A DNA stretch of 64,000 nucleotides from Rana temporaria. Its lineage: Eukaryota > Chordata > Amphibia > Anura > Ranidae. A program made the translations under genes and the position numbers. The stretch lies in contig NC_053494.1 in assembly GCF_905171775.1 (NCBI RefSeq), forward strand, positions 44,425,981 through 44,489,980, in the 5' to 3' direction. A model generated the notes under the pieces. It saw nothing but the letters and a program-made list of their open reading frames with translations, was not told the origin of the DNA and made no database searches. Position 1 is the stretch's first letter; every line of letters starts with the position of its first letter. Positions 11,898-24,060 of this stretch are shown here, in pieces.

Positions 11898-12618
11898 AAA
11901 GAAAAATTTCTCTGCAGGCTTGATTTTTTGTTTATTCTTTTGAAAAAAAAAAAAGCAAAAAACAACAACATAGGGACGCATTCAAAATCAAACAAAGGGA
12001 ATGTTTTTTAATTAGGCTTAAAGTAAATATTAAAGCTGAAGAAAACCTCTACAGGTTAGGTTTGGTGACCTAACTTACTTATAATGAAGGATGCTTCAGG
12101 TAGAAGGATCCTGAAGTAATCTTCTGTGCAGGAATGCTGGTCCTCTTCCTGTTACCGTCACTGTGGGGATTAATAGCATCAGGTCATTGGGCAGAACTGC
12201 AGCATAGAAGCTCTAAATAGAACAACCCCCCCCCCCCCCCCGTGTCCTCCATTGAGAAAAATTATTTCATTGATTATTTTGCATGTAACACAATCGGTGA
12301 CTGGGGGAGTTTAATAAATGCCAAGAATCCCTCCTCAGAGACCATGTTACATGCTGTGTAAAAACCGAAGGAACTTTTCTCAATGGAGAAGGACAGATAG
12401 ACATAAACAGTAGATAGGTATGTAGGGATCTACTGCCCCCTACTGTCTGTAAGTAGCTGTAATGCTTAATGTTCACAGAGTTGTTTGGGTACATCGCTTT
12501 CTTTCTTTGTGTGTCTTGGTTGAAAACCCCAGGGGGAGGAAGTAAATTGAGAGATTCTCAATCTGAGACAGAGACTGGTGCCAGAAGTATATCTGTCTCC
12601 TTGTTGTGTGCACTATAC
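11898..12618. other. no recognised gene; C-run
   Basis: Includes A-rich stretches near 11942 and a run of about 16 C at 12226-12241. CATTGAGAAAAA at about 12250 and TTTTCTCAATGG at about 12377 form a loose inverted pair. No gene is supported. Confidence 0.45.
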
Positions 12619-13042
12619 TGCCTCATACACATGACCGTTTTTTCAGACGGGAAAACTGCTATGAAAGCTTTTTGTCAGGAATTCCGTCCGTGTGTAAGCT
12701 CCATCGCAGTTTTTCTGACGGGAAAACTGCCAGACAAAAAAAGAGAGCAGGATCTAATTTTTCACGTCAGGAAAAAATCCTGGCGGGAAAACCGTTCGTC
12801 TGTATGCTTTTCCGAGCATGCAAAAACGTGCATGCTCGGAAACAATTCAATGCATGCTCAAAAGCATTGAACTTAATTTTCTTGGTTCGCTGTAGTCTTT
12901 TACATCACTGCATTCTTGGCAGTCAAAAGTTCACTGGACTTTTGTGTGACCGTGTTTATGCAAGGCAGGCTTGAGAGGAATTTCATTGGGAAAACCATCG
13001 TTTTTTTTATCTGACGGGAAAACTGGTCTTGTGTAAGGGGCA
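12619..13042. mobile_element. MITE of the GTACACACGA-ended group, copy 1
   Basis: The ends are TGCCTCATACACATGACCG and the inverse of TGCCCCTTACACAAGACC. They are flanked by TAC at 12616-12618 and 13043-13045, a 3-bp target duplication. GACGGGAAAACTG recurs inside on both strands, making a multi-hairpin structure. The centre contains the palindromic GAGCATGC block. A 3-bp duplication fits PIF/Harbinger-type elements, but no transposase is present. Confidence 0.75.
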
Positions 13043-13765
13043 TACCAAATAACAACGTCTGTGACAAGGTATGTGCATGTAGTGGTCACCTTGCTGTTTA
13101 ATGGTAGCTGAACCTGTTTATTGTAATAGAGGTTGTATGCAGCTTTTTACTGTAGTTAACCCTGTCCCTTCTGGTCTGGTTCTATAGCTAGGTTTAGCTC
13201 AGGGCTTAATAGCCAGCATACGCTTAGGTTAGGTATCAGACTACCACTTCTTAGAGGTCCAGTTGCATGACAGATTAGAAACACCTAGGGACTCAAACGT
13301 AGAGTAGATTCTGAGTTCAAGTGCTACACCACGGTTTTGGCTGGTAAGAAACTGCGTTCTAGGCTGGTTGGACAATGGTTAGAGGTTCTCCCCATCACCG
13401 CTGATATTGTCTTCAGGACTCCAATACAAAAACTAATGCTACATCACATTCATTCTCAGGGGCCCCTGCGGCTGAAATTTGCTGCATTATTCATCTGGAG
13501 GTATCTTTATTAATAACCAAATTTCACTAGGACTGTTGGGTTCTTTGCTGATAAACCTGTTTGTACATTGGACGTATGCACTATTTTATTAATATTTTCA
13601 TATTTCCATACTAGCGTGCATCTATATACTTATGATTTATGTTATATGCTGGTTGCAGTTGTCCATCTGCTCCCAAATACTTTGATTAGATTACTGGTTA
13701 ATTTCTCAGAATGGGAGGCCCTCTCCTGGATGGAGGAACTGCCAACTTTATTATCAAACCCACTC
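13043..13765. other. no recognised gene
   Basis: Unique-looking DNA. The only longer frame (13568-13990) runs into the next MITE and is not supported as coding. Confidence 0.45.
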
Positions 13766-13768
13766 TTC

Positions 13769-14058
13769 TGCCTTGTACACACGATAGGAATTTCTGATGG
13801 AATTTTTTCAGCAGAAATTCCTATCGTGTGTGGGCCCATAGGATTTTTAAAAAATATGGGAAATTTCGATTGTCTGTGTAGCACACCATTGGCGAAAATT
13901 CCTACGCATGCTCAGAATCAAGTCGACGCATGCTCAGAAGCATTGAACTTCATTTTTCTCATCTCGTCGAAGTGTTGGAAGACAGCTTGATCGGAATTCT
14001 GATGAAAAATTCCATCAGATTTTAGTCCACCAGAAATTCCTATCGTGTGTACAAGGCA
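13769..14058. mobile_element. MITE of the GTACACACGA-ended group, copy 2
   Basis: TGCCTTGTACACACGATAGG at the left is mirrored at the right by CCTATCGTGTGTACAAGGCA, a 20-bp perfect inverted pair. Flanking TTC at 13766-13768 and 14059-14061 is a 3-bp duplication. Further inside, GGAATTTCTG is also mirrored, and an extra internal copy of the arm lies at 13815-13835. Confidence 0.85.
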
Positions 14059-15535
14059 TTCCACTTAGCGAAGGATCTGGTTCTCTTTTTTATCTACAGG
14101 TTTAGCGTACTATCCTGTTTGGGGAGGGTCATTTTTTATAACCCCCGAAAAGAGGGGTACAGATGGAAATATAAGTATATAGATAGCAAGATGGATAGAT
14201 AGATATATAGACAACAATTATATTATACATTGTATTATTTTATTTACTTTAGTAAGCATAGGCTGAAAGGGGACATGAAAGACAAGGATTAAAAAATAAG
14301 TGGACAAGCTACATTTCCTAACGGATTCTGAAGAATTACCTTTGAAAAACAAAGTAGAAAACTGACTGGTTGGTTTCTTTGTGCTGATAAATTTAAATAA
14401 GCAATCTTGTACACAGCACATCAGAGGTACTCACAAGTAAACTGTAAATTGGCACGGCTTTAAAGATTGCTCTATCTTATAATGGCAGCATAGGCAACTT
14501 GGAAACACAGCCACATTTCCCACGCTGGACATTTCTACACATTTGCGATTAACATTTTTTTTGCATTATGGCCTTGAAATAAAACACCTAAATATTCCAG
14601 TAGTAGAAAATAATTTAAATAGGATGTGGTTTTGAATTGAAGACCACCTGAATCGAATCAAACACAACCTAATAACATACTTGCTTTTCTTTCTTTAATT
14701 TTTTGAAATAGGAGCTAATATATATTCCTGTAACTCACATCTTCACATACCACATGAAGGACATTCCTTCCACTAAATCATTATACATTGAGAGCATGCT
14801 ACTACTTTTTGACCTGGAACCTGACCTTTGGTTGGCCTGCCCTGGATTTGTGATATCAATTCAGTGGTAGCTGCATTGCCACCATGTGGAAGTCTCTACC
14901 TGCACCTCTGTCAGCTCTGCAGGGACCTGCACTTAACAGTAACCTCTGTGAACCCTACCTCTGCTCGTTTAGGACCTCGTAATGAGGGCGGCACCTAACA
15001 TTATGAGGGAAGTCCATAAAAGGTTTTCCTCGACTATGCAGGCCAGGTAGAACATCCTCTCACTCTATTGCATGTCTGACTATGAGGTATTATTTAGGCA
15101 GGAAGGGTAAGGTTTACCAACTCTATATTTATTAATATTGTTATATTTAGGGGATTAACGGGATTGTAGGACAATGGCTTTACAAAAAAAAAAAACTTTA
15201 TATCAGGGGGCTTTTCAGTAGACAAAAAAACTTCCACAGATTGTTATAATTGAGACTGACACTAATTGGTAAGTCTTTGTATTTCCGTGGATGCAGATAA
15301 CACAAAGTGATTTGATCATAGGTCCAGCCTCAATAACCAGGATGTCCTGCACCAGGTTCCCCAAGCTTACTAAGTCCAGAAGAGGCATGACTGGGACCTG
15401 GTTGGTGATCACAGTGCTTTCAAAGGTACTCTTTCCTGAAATGGGATGCACAGCACAAGCTTCCTTTGCACAGAAAGAAAGCCTGCTCATATTGCATAGG
15501 CTCCTCTGGCCATAGTGAAAAAAGAAAAGGGGGGG
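14059..15535. other. no recognised gene
   Basis: Low-complexity GATA-like patch near 14170-14215, otherwise unique-looking. The 135-codon minus frame at 15215-15622 overlaps the MITE edge and has no recognisable motif. Confidence 0.45.
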
Positions 15536-15543
15536 GTTGGGAC

Positions 15544-16151
15544 TAGGGATGAGCCGAACACCCCCCCCCTCTGTTTGGTTCGCACCAGAACCTTCGAACG
15601 GATCGAACGTTCGCGCAAACATTTAGAACCCCATTGACGTCTATGGGACTCGAACGTTCAAATTCAAAAGTGCCCATTTTGAAGCCTAATATGCAAGTTA
15701 TTGTCGTAAAACGTCTTTGAGAACCCGGGTCTTGCCCCAGGGAACATGTATCAATGGAATAAAAGTTTTAAAAACTGTAGTTTTTTTCAGGACTCCTGAA
15801 AAAACAACAGTTTTTAAAACTTTTTTTCCATTGATACATGTTCCCTCGGGCAAGATTTGGGTTCTCAAAGACGTTTTCACAGGCATACTATAGACACCTA
15901 GCAGGTACAATATTTAAAGGAATTTTTTTTCTTTTTTTTAAATTTAAGCATCATTAAAATCACTGCTCCTGCAGTGGTCATAGTGCATGCTTGGCCAATC
16001 ATCAGCCAGCGGTGCCGCAGTAAATTATGGTCTGTGAAACGTTACTCGAATTTGGCGCGAACGACCCGTTTTGTTCGTATTTCGATGAACGATCGAACAT
16101 ACGATGTTCGAGTCGAACATGAGTTTGACTCGAATACGAAGCTCATCCCTA
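15544..16151. mobile_element. hAT-like MITE with TAGGGATGAGC ends
   Basis: It begins TAGGGATGAGCCGAAC and ends GAAGCTCATCCCTA. It is flanked by GTTGGGAC at 15536-15543 and 16152-16159, an exact 8-bp duplication. At 15706-15876 it contains a second long imperfect palindrome: arms with GTCTTTGAGAACCC and GGGAACATGTATCAATGGA are mirrored around about 15790. TTCGA-rich sub-ends (TTCGAACG and CGAACAT) fill the rest. There is no coding capacity. Confidence 0.88.
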
Positions 16152-16159
16152 GTTGGGAC

Positions 16160-17480
16160 CAGAGAAAGTCTCAAACAATAGTCTGAGAGCAAATCAACCA
16201 CATATAGCCATCAGTGGATTATAAAGACTTTATTTATGAATATACAAAATTTCAAAAAGATTCCCCTGAGATCATATGCAAAAATCTCCTAAAGGGGGAT
16301 GTTCCTACAGAGTATCTGAATCAATATTAATAACACTGTAAAAAGTACAACGTTGTATCAAAAGAAGGGGGTGGGGATAAGAAGAAAAAACCACTGGACC
16401 AAAATTAAACAATGATGTACCCCTAATAGTCCGGATATATATTATTCATCAAAAGTGACGGTGGTAGATATAATCCTGAAAGTGAACATTGGCAATGCTG
16501 GAAGAATTGCAGGTCTAGGAATCAAGCTATACGTTTTCATCAAGGAACATAGATAGCTTACAGACAAAGTTCCAATGACACAACGTGGCACCAACAATGA
16601 TGGGGAACATAAATATCACTGTAAGAGTTAATCGAAAAGATCAGTCCATCTGTTCCAGTGATAATAATGCAATTCCTTGTTCATAGAAGATTTGCAAAAT
16701 TGCAAAAAATCAGCCCGAAATATAAATGCTCAAGAGCTGATTGTGTAGTGTTGTCTATGATATGGCAAATCACATCTCCATACTCCTTACCAGCAGGTAT
16801 ACAGGAGGGGCGGGTAACTGAACTCAGTTTCGGAAGTATTGCTTACCCATCCTGGGCTCCCTTGCCGGTATGTGTAACGGACTTGAGAACTCCAGCGCAT
16901 GGAGCGCACCACGGAGAAACTAAAAAGAACCGGAAGGCTCAAAGATCCAGACCGGCAGGACTTGTTAGCTGCACGTACGTCCTAGGTCATGTGACCGCAT
17001 CAGACAGGTTCAAAGTTCACAGGCGTGATATACTGTGGCTTAACTGGAGTTTGAAAGGAGATGTATCGCACTTGGAACGATTCTGCCAATTTCAAATGTT
17101 TCACAGGATACACAGTCACTTAAATCATGCAGATAGGGGTTCAGTCTCAGTGGTTATAGTCATCTACTGCCCACAGTATCGCAACATCGACGCGTTTCGT
17201 GACAAAACTCTGTCACTTCATCTGTCACTCTGGCCATAGGCATCATACCCTAGTTTGTCCCGTTATTACACTTCCAGTGTTGAATTGCACTCACCCTGAG
17301 GTTGATATTTCACATGATTTCTTTAGGCTGATCACAGGATTCTGTAATGTGTTTTTCCCAATTCCCAGGCACTTAGTGGCACGTTCATTATCTGTTTCAG
17401 GGACGTACTGTTTTTTGTTGCTGTGTATTTTTCAACCATTTGATTAGTAGTTTTCAGGTCTCTGCGACACACCCATTGTT
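16160..17480. repeat. possible dispersed repeat containing GACGCGTTTCG
   Basis: At 17186 the sequence CGACGCGTTTCGTGACA is followed by a mirrored TGTCAC, and on the other strand it reads GATGAAGTGACAG...GAAACGCGTCG. This arrangement resembles a recurrent amphibian repeat signature. The 193-codon plus frame here (16658-17239) has no recognisable motif. Extents are guesses. Confidence 0.35.
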
Positions 17481-17485
17481 GGAGG

Positions 17486-18190
17486 TCAGCTTGACCAAAA
17501 GTACCAATCCATCATGACCCTCTCTAACATTTGATGTCCTGTCAGGGACTCAGGCTGCTGCCACTTAGTGACCAACTGTATGAGAATGTGCATTTCTGAT
17601 TGTGTCAGACTGCACTGTGCTCTGAAAGACAATATCACGCCCAGATCAGTTAGAATCTCTAGTTTCAGATGCTGATAGAATGTAGCATCCTCAGGAGTGA
17701 GATCACAGTACATCTTTTGAGGGTCTCCTGATATGAAAAGAGGAATTAAGCTGACTGGCCCATTTTTTTTGTGCCTCCACATCTTTTTTTAGGTCAGTTT
17801 TTGTAAATAACTACTTGCTGTGGTGGTTTTCAGGTTGCCAAGGGCAACAACCATTGACTTGTACATCTTTGAGAAGGTAATTCTACTGCCGCAGTCAAAG
17901 TTTTCAATTGTACGACTGTGGTCTCCTGCATTGTGGCTATCTGGACCCCCATGTTCCTTTGCTGAGCTTTCATACCTTTCCAGAGTGTTACATTTGCCAA
18001 GAATTGTTCCGCTTTTAGCCTGTTGCTGTGCAGAATTGGCCACTAGCAATTCTTTCAATATTTCCTCTATTTCTAGGTCAAAGCGGATATTGGCCCCCAC
18101 ACATCCTAGCACCAATTGTGATGTTTGGGGGACACTGGCTGGATCAATATATTTATTCAATGAATTCCAACTTTTGCAAAAATCAAACAA
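17486..18190 (-). pseudogene. broken protein-like region, product not recognised
   Basis: Two minus-strand frames lie end to end: 133 codons from 18190 to 17789, then 98 codons from 17782 to 17486. They share one phase and are separated by a TAA inside an A-rich run. Shifting frame at that run would also give a plausible continuation, so a small indel is possible. The composition looks protein-like rather than repeat-like (for example RFDLEIEEILKELLVAN and EDATFYQHLKLEILTDLG). I do not recognise the family and see no catalytic motif. No splice acceptor is obvious upstream, which would fit a retrocopy of a host mRNA. An AATAAA in the same orientation near 16225-16232 is compatible but distant. 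It could also be a chance pair of frames. Confidence 0.4.
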
Positions 18191-18540
18191 ATAAATAAAT
18201 GCATCTATTTTGCAAATAGAAAAATGTGTATTATTTTTATATTTTTTTCATTTGAGCCTGCAAAATATTGCAAGTGCAATACACTAATTCATTCTGGCAC
18301 CTGCAAACTTTTCCTCCAGCTCAGGCCTGTAACAAGGCATGGACCTTCATCTATTGACCTGGAGAAAGTATCAATAAACTACAAATCTGATCATGTCACC
18401 ACACTTGTGCTCCTTTGAGAAATGCAGTTCCTCTGCCTAAGTGGCAGATAGGACTTTTAGGGCCTGTTTATACCTGCAGCAGTCTCTGAAAAGCAATCGG
18501 CACAGGATCAGGCATTCAGGAGGTGATTACCCGATTGTTT
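18191..18540. other. no recognised feature
   Basis: AT-rich DNA without coding potential or repeats shared in the window. Confidence 0.5.
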
Positions 18541-19010
18541 GTTTTATTTTTTATAATTAAATTCTTTTATTGAGGTTTTAATAACAGTACAAAACAGAAG
18601 TCAGAGTCAAATTATACTGCTACAGAATGTGGGCATATGACCATCAAAAGTTTACAAAAGGTCAACATTCGACATTTATAATATTATTTAATCAAAAACG
18701 ATGGAGCAAAATTATACAATTAATCTTAATAATCAAGTTGAAACAGAAAATGAATGTTAATCATCTTAAGAATGTTCATCATTAAGATATTGAAAATAAG
18801 TCTTTCAAAAGTGTTAAGTTCTATTCATGAGAGTGAGATAATATAAATGTAATGCATCCAAGACTATGAATTTGAAATAAACATATCCCATGGGTGCTAT
18901 ATACGGTAAAGTTACCTAAGGCTGACTGCTGAAGGGCTCTGAGGTGTTCCATTCATCTAATCTCTGCAATGGCATTCAAAAGATTGGCTCTAGAGGGGGG
19001 GGGGGTGTAG
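18541..19010 (-). mobile_element. possible 3' end of a truncated LINE
   Basis: TTCTTTTATTGAGGTTTTAATAACAG at the left, written in parts here, is of the same type as the edges at 6076 and 23866 and resembles a LINE tail read from its complement. No ORF2 remnant could be recognised to the right. G-run at 18996-19009. Confidence 0.35.
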
Positions 19011-21896
19011 TTTTTTTTTTATAAAGCAGAATGGGATTATAAAATAGAATACTGCACCCCAACCACAAGCCATGTTTTTCATTCATGGTTGCGCCGGCCA
19101 CAGCCCATTTATTTCAAAAGGACACATGCAGCGGTGGTACTGCCTACCAAACCTAAGAGGTGGTAATATTTTTAACAACAGATGCGAAGAAAGCCACGGT
19201 ATGTGTACAACCCTATCTGACCAATGAGCTAGACTAAAAGGGACAGTCAGGGGTGATAAAACTGTGGTTCAACTGCCTATGTTGACCAGTGTACCTTAGA
19301 GGATACTGAGAGAGGAGAAAAAGAAAATACAAAGACAGAGGCCATGGGAGGGATCCTTATAGTGTAGTAGTTTACAAATAGTTCAATACAATGTATGAAG
19401 AGAGGATAAAATGCAACATCTGCAGAGACTGTTCGTTCTTCAGTGAATGGAAAGGAGTTTAAAATAGAATCATTTGTTAATTGTAATGTCCGTTGCGTAA
19501 TCTATGTCATCACTTGTGGTCTTTGCCACATTCAGTTTGGGGCAGGACCAAAAGGCGCCTTTGATATCGTTTTAGTGAGCACATTTATAGTATAGAGAAA
19601 AAACGTTCAACTCAATAATCATCATGCAGGGGGGACATGTCAGTGGTGTGGACGGAGGAGGGGGGGTGATGTAATTGATCTGTTATGCAGAAGGGAGGTA
19701 TTCTGGATAATACAACTTAAAACCTGTATACCTAATGGTCTTAATTTCAAATAGGATGTCAGACACTTTTATGAATGAGCCCTGGGATGCCCCCCTCCTG
19801 CATGAACGGGTGTTGAAATTACATCCTAAATGTTTATATTGGTGAAATAACCAAAAGTTTATTTATTTGGGAGATGGGTTGAGTAATTTTACCTAAGAAT
19901 CATTTTTTATACATTTTTAGTGATAAGACTTTCTGTGATATTTATTTATGGCTTTTTTTTGATTGTCTGTTTTTGACATTTCTCAATTGATGTGTAGTAT
20001 AATTGTCAAGGGGGAATTAGCGGTGTGCTCGCAGGCCAATCAACAGACAAGTATGTGGTGGCTATTTAGGGATCATACTTTTGATTCCCCGTTTGTTATG
20101 AATAAGCACTAGCATATAAAACGCATTAACAGCTACAGCATTACTCTGTGTCTCATGTGCTGCCTTCATTTGATACCTTTATGGAATAAATAATTAAAGC
20201 ATCTTCACAGCGGTGTTCAGCCGACTTTTCTTACCCAGACATGGGACAGTGGCGAGCACCCACCACAAGGATTAAAGGATGTTGGCGGCGATCTCACCTA
20301 GAGCGGTGTAACCTCTTTCCCGGACACCTGTGAGGTTGCTGAGCTTCCTAATGGGGGATCCAACAGCCTAGGTTGAAAGCCTGCAAGGAATATAGCTGTC
20401 CTTGTGCAGAAAACGATCACACACAATGTTTATTGGGGTGATATGAACAATCCTATGCACTGTGGTCTTCGGATTCTGGTATATTCATTGCAAGAAATGT
20501 TTTAGCCCCAAAAAGATAGGAAAGTGGTGTCAGCAGTGGTGCCTGAATGTAAAAGGGAGGCTGAGAAGTATATTCTTCATAAATGTGAAATGTATAGGTC
20601 ATGGAATATTATAAAAGCACTGTTAACACTTGTTTGTTGCTTCAAAAATGCTTTATGTCACCATACTGGCCACTTCCTGGGGATGGTGTATAAAACACAT
20701 AATTAAATTCCAGCGTGGACCTTTATTCCTTTCCACACAGTAAGTCTCACATATCTTGTGCGCCAACATATATAGCACTTCCAAGGAAACAGCAACCTCC
20801 AGAGGCACTCTGAGACAACTGCTGGTTTTGGATTTGGAGGGTGTTTGTCTTTTTTTTAATTGCGTATAGTATATTTTTGCTAGTACTGTAAATACAATTA
20901 TTCTTCAATCTATAAATTATGAAAATTACAGCACCAAAAACTGTGTCACGCTGTCTGCTGCTGATATTCTAATAAATAACCTTTTTTTTTTCTTTATGAA
21001 ACAAATTACTGTTTTTTTGAATACACAAAAAGATTATATTTTGAGGCCAATTTAATATTTGTCATAGTTGAAATTTCATGCTGCAGGCACCACCCAGCTC
21101 AGGAATAGTTGATTTTAAAATGAACTATGATGGGAAATGAATCAGCCAAACAGTGACTGCATGCTATCACATGCTGAAAATGCTGAATACAACAGCTAGC
21201 AGTAGAGTTTTTGCATGTAGAATAAGGAAAGGCAAAATCAATTAGGGTAAAAATTCTCATGGAAATATTTCCAGCTACATGCATTTGTAAAACGCTGGAT
21301 ATGCCACAGGGATTTTACACAAAGCACTTTTACCTTTCCGTAAGAAAGGTAAATTATTTTGTAAGAGTGGATTCAGTTTAAGCCCTGGTTCACACCAGTA
21401 AAGCTTTGGACTTACGCTAATTCAGCAGGAATTTAAAGCTGCAGATCAGTGCGATTTTGTTGTGTGATTTATGAGACATTGCAGAAAAGTAATAATAATC
21501 AATACTTTTAAAAGTCTCAATTTGTTATTGTTCACAAATTGAAGCACTGAAATTTGTTCACCAGCTTCGGATCTTAGATATTTTTTCCATCGTCTCAGCT
21601 CAGAGTAAGGTTGGGTGATGCACTTTGTCATATGGGCACCAGAGGGCCTTGCCCTGCCAGTGCCAGCACTTTGAAGTTCAGGCTTGTCAAGTTTGTGAGG
21701 ACTAAACCTTCAAGGGGCCACATTATGCCCACTGAGAGCCACATCTACCCAATATTAGGTTAATTTTGTAGGAACAATTGCAACTTTAAAAAAAAAATTG
21801 AAGTGTTAAGCTGCAAAACTGTGTGAGGCTGCAAGAAAAGAGTGAGAGGACCACACAAGTTTGACCTGCTTGCTCTTGCTTATTCTCCATAGGAAT
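19011..21896. other. no recognised gene
   Basis: Unique-looking, AT-rich DNA. A block at 20000-20350 has CATATAAAACGC, an AATAAA and a GC-richer end, which hints at an LTR. There are no paired ends or primer-binding site, so it is not called. Confidence 0.4.
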
Positions 21897-21904
21897 ATGT
21901 AGAG

Positions 21905-22052
21905 CATGGGTCTTCAAACTACGGCCCTCCAGTTGTTCAGGAACTACAATTCCCATCATGCCTAGTCATGTCTGTGAATGTCAGAGTTTTACAATGCCTC
22001 ATGGGATGTGTAGTTCCGCAACAGCTGGAGGGCCGTAGTTTGAGGATCCCTG
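21905..22052. mobile_element. hAT MITE, 148 bp
   Basis: It begins CATGGGTCTTCAAACTACGG and its right end is the inverse of CAGGGATCCTCAAACTACGG. The inverted pairing continues through GCCCTCCAG. ATGTAGAG is present on both sides (21897-21904 and 22053-22060), an exact 8-bp duplication. This is a textbook short hAT element without coding capacity. Confidence 0.92.
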
Positions 22053-22060
22053 ATGTAGAG

Positions 22061-23860
22061 AATTTGTTTGGGAAGCTGACAACTGTAGTCAGGCTGGCAA
22101 TCATTCTTGGAAGAAAAGGGCCCCAGGCAGCTTAAGATCTATTGAGGTCCCAAACCTTGACCCACTCCACCCAAAAGAGAGATTGACTTTTCTGAGTTAC
22201 AGCCTACTGCTGTTTAGGCAATATATTAAAGGGAACCTGTAAGGGCTGATGTATTCTTCTTGCCTCTTGAAGACTGTTCTAGAAATTGTGTAAGAGGGTT
22301 ACTCGCTGGATTATAAATATTTATCTAATCTTAGTCCATTCCTGGGAAGCTGTCCCAGAAGAAGTGGCTGGGAAGAAGATAAATGTTTGGGGGGGAATCT
22401 TATCAGGGCTCTCTCACTCCTTGAGCCTCTGCTCTTGGGAGGCAGCCTGTGTTACTGAAGAGCTGTTGGAATCAGCATATGCTTGGCTGGGGGCCCTGAA
22501 AGGATATTTCTGGAGGATGCTCCATTAGGAAGCTGGGCTGGAGAAGGACACCTTACACTAAGGAGTGCCACAGGGAAGCCGATTAGAGAGCTTTTCATGA
22601 AGTTCCAGGAGTGCCGTGCTATGAGTGTTAGACACCAGAGGTTGCTACAAGGACTGTGACTGTTCTTATCGTGTCTCAAACTAGCAGGCTGTGCCTTCTA
22701 CCACCAGCAATAGTAAGGCTAATACTGAAGGACTTTGCTTGAGTATCTATCCTCTAATGCCTGTGTGTGCTTTGGAGCATCCTGCACCCTCCTTCATCTA
22801 CCCACTATATGTACAATAAATCTTCAAAAAGACACCCCTAGACAGAGTCTGTGTTTGTCAGTGTGCTTTTCAGACTGGGACCAGGGCTGGCAACCTTTGA
22901 ACAGGTAAATGAGACTTGGGTTATCATCAAGTGGCTCCTTCGGGGGTGAGCGCTACACAACTCAATCACCTGGTCAGTACATCTTTTGTAAATACTCCAC
23001 TTAATACATCACCACAGGATGGGCTACAATTAAAATGCACAAACACCTGTCAACAAACCTGTCCTTAGGAAAACATGAACTTTTGATTTTTAACTGACTT
23101 TTCTGATCTCCATATTTGTTTTGGGTGAGTGTCTCAGAGTATCAAAGCCAGTGGGACATAAAAATAGACAGGCAACCAGCATTTTTAGGAGGCCAGAAAT
23201 AGGTGGCCCCTGTACTTTTGTCATGATAGGTTTACTTAAAACCCCAGAAATTGCAAGCATCTAAGAGGAATGCAGTTCGATTAACACTGAGTATACCTGC
23301 AATGTGATGCATTAACGAAGAGCCTGACATTTTCATTATACTACACTAAGCATTTGGTTTGGCTGATATTTCTGCAAGCTGCATTGTTGAAATGCTCTCA
23401 AGCCACCAGACAATTAGGAAATCAATTCCGAAAATTGAAGGTTTTACCAAGCTGTATATTCATAAAGGTTGACACAAACAGGAAATGCTCATATTATCCA
23501 ATCTAATTTAAAATAAGCATCTTAGACCCCGCATGTGGTTTGCATCTTTCATTTAGCCTTAACTAGGCACCTACGCCTACACGCAGCAGTCCTCTGGTGT
23601 TGTAATCACACTTCTCTTGTACCTTTATAGAAAGGACATTTACTTTGAGATTCAGGCTTTTCATTACACAGTTTGTTTCCCCCAGATCAGTGCACTGGTT
23701 CAAATGGGCCTTTAATACGTAGGAACTAATTCAGAATCATGTATTTCCCCCTGTGACATCTTTTTTTCTTAACAGGAAGTTTTAAAATGAATTTGTCAAA
23801 TGCAAGACTTCATCGAGTGGTTTGAAACAAAGCAGGAATGACTTTTAGTTTTCTGTACAA
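22061..23860. other. no recognised gene
   Basis: 22200-22970 has an AATAAA at 22816 and ends near GTGAGCGCTACA, whose complement begins TGTAGCGC, like the sequence at 24067. It may be LTR-derived but lacks paired ends. The rest looks unique. Confidence 0.35.
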
Positions 23861-24060
23861 TAGTTTTTTATTGAATTTTTCAAGAGAATGACAAGCTTCA
23901 AGTTAGCCCATAGTGTAGCAAGACAAACTCAATTAGGTTTGACTGCTATGATGTTTGGACCAGTTTCGAGGTGTTCACAATCCAATAGAGGTCCACTGGG
24001 CCAGATATCCCGGTTTCATGTACAACCAGCGAAAGTGGAAAAGGCATGTTAAAGGAAAAA
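23861..24060 (-). mobile_element. possible 3' end of a truncated LINE
   Basis: The edge AGTTTTTTATTGAATTTTTC resembles the tails at 6076 and 18550. No coding remnant or duplication is seen. Confidence 0.3.

Noticed and set aside
16658..17239. 193-codon plus frame
   Set aside because: No recognisable domain. It spans a region with a repeat-like GACGCGTTTCG motif and has no start context or splice support.
20000..20350. Possible solo LTR with CATATAAAA and AATAAA
   Set aside because: No TG...CA pair, no target duplication and no second copy in the window.
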